From positions 1-64,000 of the IMG/VR virus record IMGVR_UViG_3300032093_000068: 64,000 bases of DNA. One strand, 5' to 3'. Both the position numbers and the translations under genes were made by a program. This DNA comes from a virus. Positions 5,908-13,079 of the stretch are shown piece by piece. Numbering within the stretch: position 1 is the stretch's first letter; every line of letters starts with the position of its first letter. Under the pieces are notes generated by a model. That model did no database searches. It was not told where the DNA came from and worked only from the letters and a program-made list of their open reading frames with translations.

Positions 5908-6876
5908 ATGGAATGTCTAATTTGTAAAAAAGAGTTTATAAAAAAAAATCATTTAAAAATACATATTAATCATCATCACCCTAATAATAAGCTTGAAAAT
6001 GAGGTTCTATATTTAAAATCATTAGAAACCAAAATACCTATTAATTTGATCGATATTAAAAATATGTATTTGGATGGGAGTACTATTGATGATATCAAAA
6101 AAAAATATGGTGTTAGTGTTGGTAATTATATTTTATTATTGGGTATTAAACGAACTGCTAGCGAAAGTAAAAAAACTAAACAATATAAAGACAAATTTGA
6201 AAAAACTTTAATTGATCGCTACGGTGTTAAAAATCCTTCTCAATCCGAAGATGTGAAATTAAAAAAGAAAAACACATTTTTTAAAAACTATGGATATGAA
6301 AACAATTTTAATAATGAAACAATAAGAAAATATGCAATTTCAAAAATTAACTACACCGAAGTATTGAAAAAAAGTAAAGAAACTTTAAAGTTAAGATATG
6401 GCGATAATATAATTAATCCAGCTCAACTAGGTTGGGTTAAAGAAAAAATATCAAAATCTCAAAAAGATAGATTATCTAAACTATCAACAGATGAATTAAG
6501 ATCTTTAACTGAAAAGGCCAGAGGTAATTTAAAATATGTTAGTAAACAAGAATTAAGGATACAATCAATTCTAAATGAATTAAATATTACTTATACGGCA
6601 AATGGTTTTTTATATAGTTATAATTGGGATTTAATTTTTAAAAATAAAATCATAATTGAAGTTCAGGGGGACTTCTGGCATGGTAGCCCTAAATTATATA
6701 AAGAATCTGATATTTTACTAAATGGGTTAACCGTTAAGGATGTTTGGGAAAAAGATAAAAAAAAACTTAAATTAATCGAATCAAAAGGCTATAAGGTTTA
6801 TTATCTTTGGGAAAGTGATATTAATCATATGAGTGACTTTGAATTGTTAAATGCATTAAAAGAAATATTATGTTAG
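5908..6876 (+). CDS. free-standing homing endonuclease, zinc finger plus Vsr-like nuclease
   Basis: A 322-residue protein lying exactly between the two split-intein halves. The N-terminus is a C2H2 zinc finger (C3, C6, H19, H23). The middle has two RYG-N-P-Q type repeats (103-112 and 163-172). The C-terminal nuclease has E215, D241 (YNWDLIF), IEVQGDFWHG (E251, D255, H258) and VYYLWESDI (W301, E302), matching the EDxHD/Vsr-like fold of I-Bth0305I-type homing enzymes. It likely cuts intein-less ligase genes and spreads the whole cassette. It overlaps the C-intein gene by 7 bases. Confidence 0.85.
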   Translation: MECLICKKEFIKKNHLKIHINHHHPNNKLENEVLYLKSLETKIPINLIDIKNMYLDGSTIDDIKKKYGVSVGNYILLLGIKRTASESKKTKQYKDKFEKTLIDRYGVKNPSQSEDVKLKKKNTFFKNYGYENNFNNETIRKYAISKINYTEVLKKSKETLKLRYGDNIINPAQLGWVKEKISKSQKDRLSKLSTDELRSLTEKARGNLKYVSKQELRIQSILNELNITYTANGFLYSYNWDLIFKNKIIIEVQGDFWHGSPKLYKESDILLNGLTVKDVWEKDKKKLKLIESKGYKVYYLWESDINHMSDFELLNALKEILC

Positions 6877-7538
6877 ATAAGATTAAAACAATAAAAAAAA
6901 TAAAAAATAAATCTAAGCGTTACGATGTTGGGGTTGAAAATGTAAATAATTTTTACGCTAATGGTGTGCTTGTTCATAATTGTCAGAACTTATCTTCTGA
7001 GTATGAAGAAATGAAAAAACATACCTACTATGTTACAGAAAAACTTGATGGTTCCTCTGCAACATTTTATGTCAAAGATGGTGAGTTTGGTATATGTTCT
7101 CGTAATTTGGAACTTTTAGAAAGTGAAACCAACACATTTTGGAGAGTTGCAAGAATTTTGGATTTAGAAAATAAAATGAAAAGTTTGAATAAAAATATTT
7201 CATTTCAGGGTGAACTTATAGGTGAAGGTATACAAGGAAATCCATATAAAGTTATCGGTCAAACTGTTAAATTTTTTAATATATTTGATATTGATAATTT
7301 CAAATATTACGAATTCGCGGATTTTATTTATGTTATGGCTTTTTTAGGTCTTAGTTACGTACCTGTATTATCTGAGGATTTCAAACTACCTGAAACTATT
7401 GATGAATTAATTAACTTTGCAGATGATAAATCACAATTAAATCAAAATTTTGATAGAGAAGGTATCGTTATTAGGTCTTATGACAAATCAGTTTCATTCA
7501 AAGTCATCTCAAACAAATTTTTACTTTCAGAAAAATGA
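6870..7538 (+). CDS. split-intein C-fragment fused to RNA ligase catalytic half
   Basis: Residues 1-37 are the C-intein, ending YDVGVENVNNFYANGVLVHN with the terminal Asn37; Cys38 is the +1 residue. The ligase part (38-222) has motif I EKLDGSS (nucleophile K58), motif III FNIFDI, motif IV REGIVIR and motif V SFKVISNKF. After splicing the junction reads DEVR-CQNL, just ahead of the active site, so neither half is active alone. The product would seal nicked RNA with ATP. The stop overlaps the next start (ATGA). Confidence 0.88.
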   Translation: MLDKIKTIKKIKNKSKRYDVGVENVNNFYANGVLVHNCQNLSSEYEEMKKHTYYVTEKLDGSSATFYVKDGEFGICSRNLELLESETNTFWRVARILDLENKMKSLNKNISFQGELIGEGIQGNPYKVIGQTVKFFNIFDIDNFKYYEFADFIYVMAFLGLSYVPVLSEDFKLPETIDELINFADDKSQLNQNFDREGIVIRSYDKSVSFKVISNKFLLSEK

Positions 7539-8149
7539 TAGATAATATAGTTGCAATAAAAGATTTACTAACTTTTGAATCTGAGGATGATTTTTATCAT
7601 CTTCAGATTTTGAAACGCAAAAAAGAAAATCCTGAGCTTGGATCAAATTCTTATGTGGTCAAAACATATTACATCAATTCAATAGAATATTTGGATTCAA
7701 AAATTGATGAAATTATTCATCTTTGTAATTTCCATAATGCGAGGGCTTGTATAAATCTTAATCGTAGGTCATATGAAAAAATCGCTTTTCATACCTTAAA
7801 AAAGGTTACTGATCAAATTATGAATAAGGATTTTAAATCGGTTAGAAAGGCTTACGAATCTATCTGCGGTTCATTTTCAAATGAAAAAGATAAAAAATGG
7901 ATTATTGATATTGACCATAAAGATTTTGATTTGAGCGAGGTTAAAAGACATGTATTTTACAATAATTTAATTTCAAACATCCAAAGTTTAATTTTTCAAA
8001 CCGGTAAAGATGATACTATAACCACAATTCCGACCAAAAATGGTTTTCACCTAATCACAAGACCTTTCAATTTAGAAGAATTTAGAAAAATGCACGGTGA
8101 AAAAATTGCGGTTCAAAAAGATAATCCCACCCTTTTGTATATGTCATAA
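7535..8149 (+). CDS. small primase-polymerase-like (AEP) domain protein
   Basis: A 204-residue protein overlapping the ligase stop by four bases. It shows WIIDIDHKDFD, compatible with the first catalytic DxD of archaeo-eukaryotic primases. TKNGFHLITRPF (a G-x-H type motif) and CINLNRRS also fit that fold. The expected third acidic residue is not clearly seen, so catalysis is uncertain. Placement between two RNA ligase genes suggests an RNA-repair or nucleotidyl-transfer role. The fold assignment is an inference from motifs only. Confidence 0.45.
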   Translation: MIDNIVAIKDLLTFESEDDFYHLQILKRKKENPELGSNSYVVKTYYINSIEYLDSKIDEIIHLCNFHNARACINLNRRSYEKIAFHTLKKVTDQIMNKDFKSVRKAYESICGSFSNEKDKKWIIDIDHKDFDLSEVKRHVFYNNLISNIQSLIFQTGKDDTITTIPTKNGFHLITRPFNLEEFRKMHGEKIAVQKDNPTLLYMS

Positions 8150-8165
8150 TTTTTTTGTAATTTAG
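8135..8165 (+). promoter_or_regulatory. host-type promoter before the Rnl1-like gene
   Basis: TTG at 8135-8137, 20 bases, then TAATTTAG at 8158-8165 (one mismatch to TAnnTTTG). The ATG is at 8170, again suggesting leaderless mRNA. Confidence 0.45.
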
Positions 8166-8169
8166 CAAA

Positions 8170-9231
8170 ATGTTAGAAACCTTAGAGAAATATTATAACG
8201 AGGGATTACTTTATAAACAAGTACATCCAACTTTACCATTAACTATATGGAACTATAATGAAAAGGTTCAATATGAAAATCTGTGGGACGATATTACTCT
8301 AATGTGCCGTGGTTTGGTAACTGATGACAATGGGAATGTTGTTGCTCGCCCGTTTAAAAAATTTTTTAATCTTAGTGAACAAAAACACTCCGCAACCGAA
8401 AAGTTTGATGTGTATGATAAATTAGACGGCTCACTTGGTATTTTTTTCTATTATAACGGTGGTTGGATTATGGCAACTCGCGGATCATTTACTTCTGATC
8501 AAGCGGTTAAGGGGTATGAAATGATGTTTAAATATGATTTCGCGTCCTTACATAAGGATTATACTTATTTGTTTGAAATCATATACAAACAAAATAGAAT
8601 AGTGTGCCAATATGATTTTGAAGATGTCATTCTACTTGGTATGATAAACACCAAAACCGGTCAAGAAGTTGATTTATACTCAGACAATTATGACGTTAGA
8701 TTTTCTAATATGATAAAAAATTTGGGGTTCAAATTGGCCAAAAAATACGATGGAATCAAGGACTACAAAGAACTTAAATCTATGATAAAAGATAATGAGG
8801 AAGGTTTTGTTGTTAAGTTTTCTAACGGAGATAGAATAAAAATAAAAGGTGATGAATATTTGAGATTACATAAAATAATGACACAAATATCGACCACCTC
8901 AATATGGGAATGTCTTAAAAATGGAGATGATATAGAATCTTTACTTAAAGATGTTCCTGACGAATTTTATAAAAAAATAAAATTATATGTTGGAAATCTA
9001 AAATATCATCATTTTCAAATATCTGAATATTGTGGTAAAATGCACGATTATTTCAGATATGGAAAATATAATGATGTCGATCCTGAACCAACCAAATCTG
9101 AATTTGCAAAGTTCGTTCAAACTAATATTAATAAAAGAGAATTACATTCTGTAATGTTTGCAATGTGGGATAGAAAAGATTATAGTCAAATAATATGGAA
9201 ATTAATTAAACCAAAATATGAAAAACTTTAA
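8170..9231 (+). CDS. rnlA: T4 RNA ligase 1-like enzyme
   Basis: A 353-residue protein, close to the 374 of T4 Rnl1. It shows MCRGLVTD and RPFKKFFNL ahead of motif I YDKLDGSLG (nucleophile K84). EGFVVKF (motif IV) and IKIKGDEYLRLH (motif V) follow. T4 Rnl1 repairs tRNA cut in the anticodon loop by host anticodon nucleases. The nearby tRNA array, cREC protein and phosphoesterase make the same role likely. This is the second RNA ligase in the window and belongs to a different family from the split one. Confidence 0.88.
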   Translation: MLETLEKYYNEGLLYKQVHPTLPLTIWNYNEKVQYENLWDDITLMCRGLVTDDNGNVVARPFKKFFNLSEQKHSATEKFDVYDKLDGSLGIFFYYNGGWIMATRGSFTSDQAVKGYEMMFKYDFASLHKDYTYLFEIIYKQNRIVCQYDFEDVILLGMINTKTGQEVDLYSDNYDVRFSNMIKNLGFKLAKKYDGIKDYKELKSMIKDNEEGFVVKFSNGDRIKIKGDEYLRLHKIMTQISTTSIWECLKNGDDIESLLKDVPDEFYKKIKLYVGNLKYHHFQISEYCGKMHDYFRYGKYNDVDPEPTKSEFAKFVQTNINKRELHSVMFAMWDRKDYSQIIWKLIKPKYEKL

Positions 9232-9511
9232 ATTATTTTTAATATCATTAATAATTGGTCTGAGTATTTGTCAAATCGGCAAATCTCAGGCCATTTTATA
9301 CCAAAAAAAGTTAAAGTCTTCAACTTTTATGATATCGGCTGGAACTATGATGTTAGGAGCTTCCATGTTTGACTATAATTTTTACGGTCCTTATCCAACC
9401 ATATATTATAGACCAAATTTTTTTAGAACTTATCCGAGAAATTTATTTTTCGGAGTAGGTGTAGGACTTGCAGTTTCAGGAGGAGTAATAACCTACAGGT
9501 TTTTACGTTAA
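9218..9511 (+). CDS. small secreted or membrane protein
   Basis: A 97-residue protein starting inside the end of the ligase gene (14-base overlap). The N-terminus has a signal-peptide pattern: MKNFK, then a hydrophobic core, then GKSQA as a possible cleavage site. A Tyr/Phe/Pro-rich centre (YGPYPTIYYRPNFF) and a second hydrophobic stretch (FFGVGVGLAVSGGVITY) follow. It is probably exported to the host envelope. It is convergent with the next gene, overlapping by nine bases. Confidence 0.6.
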   Translation: MKNFKLFLISLIIGLSICQIGKSQAILYQKKLKSSTFMISAGTMMLGASMFDYNFYGPYPTIYYRPNFFRTYPRNLFFGVGVGLAVSGGVITYRFLR

Positions 9512-10324
9512 TTTATCGTTTATTTTGAGTATTGTTTGTCTTTTTCTTTGTAATGTATGCCCATACGCGCCTTTACTTAAAAAATCATCAAAATGAAAAT
9601 CGTAGATATCATTTATAAAACATTTATCCCAAAAGTCTTCATCAATTGAGCCTACCTCCAAATGATTTGAATTATAATCCATATCAAGTGTAATTATTGC
9701 TGGATAATTTGTACTTAAAAAAGGTTGGTCTGAAATGTCTTTACCTTCCGACATATATTCTTCGGCAATAGTTAATAAATTTAAATCATAAGAAATATAG
9801 GAAGTTACAGTAATTTCGGGAACATTTACATCATCATCAATCGTTCCATCGCCTTTACAGGTATCACAATCATCTGAACCATTTCCGCCACATTCATCAC
9901 AAGATTCATGTCCAGAACCATCACAGTATTCACAATCTTCTTCACCTTCATCGCCTTCAATAGTCCCGTCACCACCGCATTGATTACAAGATTCATAACC
10001 TGACCCACCGCAATTACCGCAGTTTTCATATCCATTTCCATTACAGTCAGGACAATTTATCTCAGCAGGATACCTACCAAAACAAATTTTATCAATGACA
10101 TATAAATTATTATTTATAGACCAATCAACTGTTTTTCTATCAAGACCTCTTTTTATTGCGTCCAAATAAAAGGTCAATTTTAAATTTTGTTCTATTGATA
10201 ATTGGCCTGTCAATTGTTTGAAAGTATTATTCAATAATATATAACCATATATTTTATTTAATTTAAGATCATCTGGTAGTAGTCTTACTAATCTTTTAGC
10301 GACATTATATAAATCAATATTCAT
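9503..10324 (-). CDS. DnaJ-type zinc-finger protein without a J domain
   Basis: The ATG at 10324 is preferred: an in-frame ATG at 10348 would overlap the ATAAATAC promoter-like motif. The 273-residue protein has six CxxCxGxG repeats near residues 90-160 (CPDCNGNG, CGNCGGSG, CNQCGGDG, CEYCDGSG, CDECGGNG, CDTCKGDG). DnaJ normally has four, and they bind zinc and unfolded protein. No HPD-containing J domain is seen, so it cannot stimulate DnaK in the usual way. The acidic C-terminal half is unrecognised. It may act as a holdase. Confidence 0.75.
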   Translation of the reverse strand: MNIDLYNVAKRLVRLLPDDLKLNKIYGYILLNNTFKQLTGQLSIEQNLKLTFYLDAIKRGLDRKTVDWSINNNLYVIDKICFGRYPAEINCPDCNGNGYENCGNCGGSGYESCNQCGGDGTIEGDEGEEDCEYCDGSGHESCDECGGNGSDDCDTCKGDGTIDDDVNVPEITVTSYISYDLNLLTIAEEYMSEGKDISDQPFLSTNYPAIITLDMDYNSNHLEVGSIDEDFWDKCFINDIYDFHFDDFLSKGAYGHTLQRKRQTILKINDKLT

Positions 10325-10328
10325 ACAG

Positions 10329-10336
10329 ATAAATAC
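10329..10336 (-). promoter_or_regulatory. GTATTTAT motif (candidate late promoter)
   Basis: On the - strand GTATTTAT lies four bases before the ATG at 10324. It is a one-base variant of the ATATTTAT motif seen upstream of structural genes. Confidence 0.3.
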
Positions 10337-10350
10337 ATTAAAAAACAAAA

Positions 10351-10374
10351 AACCCCACTTATTAGGTGAGGTTT
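10351..10374 (-). terminator. intrinsic terminator
   Basis: AACCTCACC and AGTGGGGTT form a hairpin followed by a T-rich tract on the - strand. It lies just downstream of the small lipoprotein gene. Confidence 0.65.
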
Positions 10375-10394
10375 TAAAAATTCTAGATAAAAAA

Positions 10395-10562
10395 TTATTT
10401 AACCGAATCTTTTTTGATTACTGCTGATACAGTATCTACAATTGTGGTATCAACTTTAGAACTATCAACTGAAGTTGAGTCAGTTTGAGTGGTTTCACTT
10501 TGAGAACCACCGCAAGATGATAGTCCTACAACCACCACCAAAGAATAAATTAGTTTTTTCAT
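10395..10562 (-). CDS. small phage lipoprotein, 55 residues
   Basis: The frame runs from ATG 10562 to TAA 10395. It encodes MKKLIYSLVVVVGLSSCGGS: a basic start, a hydrophobic core and a lipobox with the modified cysteine at position 17. The mature part is a Ser/Thr/Asp-rich linker (QTDSTSVDSSKVDTTIVD). It should be an envelope-anchored lipoprotein, perhaps for superinfection exclusion. A terminator follows. It is too short for many gene finders, but the lipobox makes it convincing. Confidence 0.7.
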   Translation of the reverse strand: MKKLIYSLVVVVGLSSCGGSQSETTQTDSTSVDSSKVDTTIVDTVSAVIKKDSVK

Positions 10563-10632
10563 ATATTAAGTTTGTTTATTTGTGAGTTTAATGATAATTA
10601 ACATTTTTTAACAAGTCAATATGATTTTTAAA

Positions 10633-10663
10633 TTGATTTGTTTGCTTGAATTCACTAATTTTG
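10633..10663 (+). promoter_or_regulatory. host-type promoter
   Basis: TTG at 10633-10635 and TAATTTTG at 10656-10663 are 20 bases apart. It is the first of three such promoters in 250 bases leading into the structured RNA region. Confidence 0.5.
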
Positions 10664-10720
10664 TCAAACATTAGTTCTTTAAATGAAAAACAATTTCTCC
10701 AATTTTTTTTTAAAAATAAT

Positions 10721-10751
10721 TTGGCAAATTAAAAAAGTTGTTTTATCTTTG
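10721..10751 (+). promoter_or_regulatory. host-type promoter for a hairpin RNA
   Basis: TTG at 10721-10723 and TATCTTTG at 10744-10751 are 20 bases apart. Transcription should begin near 10758, just before the 12-bp perfect hairpin at 10770-10820. Confidence 0.65.
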
Positions 10752-10757
10752 TAAAAG

Positions 10758-10835
10758 ATTTAGATGTCACCCCACCCTATCAGTTTTTAGGTTATTTAAT
10801 TTGAGTTCGATAGGGTGGGGGGAACGAGTGAAAAA
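10758..10835 (+). ncRNA. short hairpin RNA candidate
   Basis: A perfect 12-bp stem (10770-10781 with 10809-10820, CCCCACCCTATC/GATAGGGTGGGG) encloses a 27-base loop. It starts about 12 bases after a well-placed promoter and ends before a second promoter. No protein frame fits. There is no T-run, so it may instead be the 5' part of the longer transcript. Confidence 0.45.
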
Positions 10836-10851
10836 AAAATTTAAAAAAAAC

Positions 10852-10881
10852 TTGACAAGTGAAAAAAATTTCGTAACTTTG
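10852..10881 (+). promoter_or_regulatory. host-type promoter of the giant structured RNA
   Basis: TTG at 10852-10854 and TAACTTTG at 10874-10881 are 19 bases apart. The first RNA stem (AATTCGAAA) begins at about 10887, where the transcript should start. Confidence 0.7.
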
Positions 10882-10885
10882 TCAA

Positions 10886-12204
10886 ACAATTCGAAAAGGA
10901 GGTCTGGTGTGAACCCGACTAAATAGTGTGAGGAAACTCACCATTTACGCGAGTCGGTAGCATGTTTCGAATTATGTTCTTTAAAATAATGGATTATCCA
11001 TCAAGTGAAAGTAGTCCTTCGGGATGATGATAACTTGTAAACGATAATGGGCTGTGTATAGTCCTTAAATAAACCACGAAAGTGGGATAAAGTGAATCCT
11101 CAAGTGTAAGGGGTTTGCGGTTTGAAATAACTTCGGTTGTTTTGAACTCGAGTACACAAACGGGATATCAATAAACCTGTAGTACCGAGGATAACTTCGT
11201 AGGGAAATGGATTATTGATGGGGCGATGTGGGTCGTCCTGTTGAGGTGGGAACACCAATAAGAATAACCCGTAGGGATTTTGTAAAAAATGTTATTATCC
11301 GATAATATTATTACGAGTTCCAATATGAAAGGATACTTAAAACCGAAGGGGCAACCTCAAAGGTATGATAAAGAACGAGTGGTGTCGCTATTATCCTTAA
11401 AGATGACTTACCAAAGTCTCTTTTTGAAGTAATCTTAAAATATGGAGGTGGGGACACTTCAAGGAGTAGTTTGATATTTGGTAATTCAAAAGATTACTAA
11501 GTCGGTGGCGGACCACTACTTCTATAATCCACAACACGTAACTTCGATTTAAAATTCAACTTTTAAAAAAGAGCAAAAGTGTCCGTCAGGTATTAGTGAA
11601 AGGTGACTACATAGTAATGAGCCGTTCATTGCCTCTGATAACCGCAAGTTTGATGAGATTTTTATGAAATACCTCTAATCTCGCAAGGATTAACTGGGGA
11701 GGCATTCTCGGGGAGAGTTGAGTAATAAAAGAGTAACTAGTACCTCAAGGAGTGGTTAGTCTAACTAACCGTCACTGGAAATTACCATTCAAAAGATGGT
11801 GGATACATAGGGAACCCATAATCCTATAAAAGATTTCCAATAAAACGTGTAATCTCAGCGTAAGCCATATTGCGGGCGGGCAGGTCGGATCTGCGGGTGT
11901 CTCATAAGCACTCCATAAATTTGGTTCAACTCCAGAGCGACGCAACTAGTGACCCTTTTACGGTGGAATCGGATGAAGCCACCTAATTTTTAGGGAGAAA
12001 AAAAAACAAAAAAAATAATGTGTCCGGGGGTGTTTTGTTTAAGTTCTAGGTTCTTGTTATTAGTTTCATACCCCTGACCAATGTAAACCAAAAAAATAGA
12101 CCACCTTTTGTTAGTGTGTGCAGATGTGATAACCACACTTTTCGTTTGGGGTTCAGCAAAACGAAAAAAAGAAAGGTTAGCTACCTTTTTAACACATCCG
12201 TCGA
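10886..12204 (+). ncRNA. giant structured RNA, GOLLD/ROOL-class candidate
   Basis: There is no convincing protein frame for 1.4 kb, but base-pairing is dense. The 5' domain is closed by ATTCGAAA/TTTCGAAT (10888-10964) around CCGACT/AGTCGG and GTGAG-GAAA-CTCAC. Many other hairpins end in GNRA or UUCG tetraloops (CCAC-GAAA-GTGG, AAC-TTCG-GTT, GTG-GGAA-CAC, GTG-GGGA-CAC). An A-rich linker near 11997-12017 separates a 3' domain closed by ATGTGT/ACACAT. A complete tRNA-like fold sits at 11870-11945. GOLLD and ROOL are known very large phage RNAs found near tRNAs. Size, position and fold density fit that class, but the exact family was not confirmed. Confidence 0.7.
11870..11945 (+). other. tRNA-like domain with CAU loop inside the giant RNA
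   Basis: The 76-nt segment has TTGCG/CGCAA closing pairs and a D-like arm GCAG-GTCGGAT-CTGC. Next come an anticodon-like arm GGGTGT-CTCATAA-GCACTC (CAU) and a T-arm TTTGG-TTCAACT-CCAGA. Only the outer five acceptor pairs form, and no CCA follows. It is therefore a tRNA mimic or decayed tRNA rather than a normal gene. Its loop CTCATAA equals that of tRNA-Met at 1250. Confidence 0.6.
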
Positions 12205-12289
12205 GTGGTCGAACGTCTCGAGTTAATTACTCACTATAATTAAACTTGGGTTTATTGGAAACCCAACCACAAAACCAATAGCCAAATAA

Positions 12290-12319
12290 GGGTTGTCACT
12301 TCGGTGATGACCCTTTTTT
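12290..12319 (+). terminator. strong intrinsic terminator
   Basis: GGGTTGTCAC-TTCG-GTGATGACCC forms a 10-bp stem capped by a UUCG loop and followed by six Ts. It ends the structured RNA transcription unit. Confidence 0.85.
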
Positions 12320-12328
12320 ATTTTCAGT

Positions 12329-12336
12329 ATATTTAT
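12329..12336 (+). promoter_or_regulatory. ATATTTAT motif (candidate late promoter)
   Basis: The motif lies four bases before ATG 12341, directly after the terminator that closes the RNA region. Confidence 0.4.
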
Positions 12337-12340
12337 GTGT

Positions 12341-12646
12341 ATGAACCTACAAGAAAACATACAAAGGATAAGAGAAATGATGGGGATAAGTGAAGATTAT
12401 GATCCTTGGTTTAGAAGAAGATTTAATGAAGAAGAATTAGATTCTATCATGGATGACATTGAGGAATTGATAGAATATGGAGCTGATCCATATACCGCAA
12501 TGTATGATGCGGTGAGAGAATTTATCAAAAGTAAAAATTTTCCTGATATTGACGAACATGGTAATGAACAATCATATTGGGAATCGTATTTAAAATACGA
12601 AAAACCTTTAATTGATTATTTTACTAAACGAATATCTAATAATTAA
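12341..12646 (+). CDS. small acidic phage protein, possible capsid-internal protein
   Basis: ATG 12341 is chosen over the in-frame ATG 12335, which lies inside the promoter-like motif. The 101-residue product starts MNLQENIQRIREMMGISEDYDPW. A short amphipathic helix ending (I)SE resembles the N-terminal leader of several other proteins here that may be cut by the gp21-type protease. The remainder is acidic and helical (DSIMDDIEELIEYGADPYTAMYDAV). No enzymatic motif is seen. Role in the virion is inferred. Confidence 0.65.
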   Translation: MNLQENIQRIREMMGISEDYDPWFRRRFNEEELDSIMDDIEELIEYGADPYTAMYDAVREFIKSKNFPDIDEHGNEQSYWESYLKYEKPLIDYFTKRISNN

Positions 12647-12677
12647 AAAACCCCACTCCGATAAGGAATGAGGTTTT
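12647..12677. terminator. bidirectional terminator hairpin
   Basis: AAAACCCCACTCC and GGAATGAGGTTTT form a stem between two convergent units. It serves the 12341 gene on the + strand and, with the better T-run, the tmRNA on the - strand. Confidence 0.65.
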
Positions 12678-12680
12678 AGT

Positions 12681-13051
12681 TGGTGGAGATGCGGGGTGCC
12701 GCCCCCCGGTCTTGTTCACTTTGATAATTAAGGACTACGTAAATAGTACAACATTATTTCTTAATGTTCCGAAATATTAGCTTTCTAACTCAGAAAACCA
12801 CAAACGAGTTTTGTTTCTTTTAGGATAGAAACCACACCCTACAAGTACTTCTGTTCCAAGGTTAAATGTACGCCGACCCGTTGTAGGTTTGCCTTAGGCT
12901 ACTGCTACTTTTTCAGAAGTACGAACAAGTCCTACAGCTGAAAGTTTGTTGATAACGTTTCCGTCTAATTGATAAGTCAGTTTTACAAGGTTAACTCAGC
13001 CTCGTTACGCCCCTAATTAGCAACCGTGCCAATCAATGCTATGTCATCCCC
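12681..13051 (-). ncRNA. ssrA: phage transfer-messenger RNA (tmRNA), divergent
   Basis: The 371-nt RNA starts GGGGATG and ends CATCTCC-A-CCA. The seven acceptor pairs include G3-U70, the alanine identity pair. A pseudoknot-like element (CGAGG/CCTTG with AGTT/AACT) precedes AATTAGAC, then a GGA resume codon at 12962. The tag frame to TAA at 12894 encodes 22 residues beginning GNVINKLSAV and ending TSEKVAVA. A glycine resume codon is usual in Bacteroidota. Two things are odd: the T-loop is GGCGGCA instead of TTCRANN, and the tag is long and ends AVA instead of LAA. The tmRNA rescues stalled ribosomes and tags their products for proteolysis. Confidence 0.8.
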
Positions 13052-13079
13052 AATATTTTAAAGAACTTGTTTTCTTTTA

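Noticed and set aside
9826-10041. 71-codon Met/Val-rich frame inside the zinc-finger gene
   Set aside because: It is a shifted-frame shadow of the repetitive CxxCxGxG region.
10738-10926. 62-codon frame before the giant RNA
   Set aside because: It runs through two promoters, a perfect hairpin and the first RNA stem.
10886-12204. Group I or group II intron, RNase P or rRNA fragment
   Set aside because: No group II domain V, no group I core pattern and no RNase P signature could be found, and there are no rRNA-like blocks. A TATAGTCC word near 11057 was the only intron-like match.
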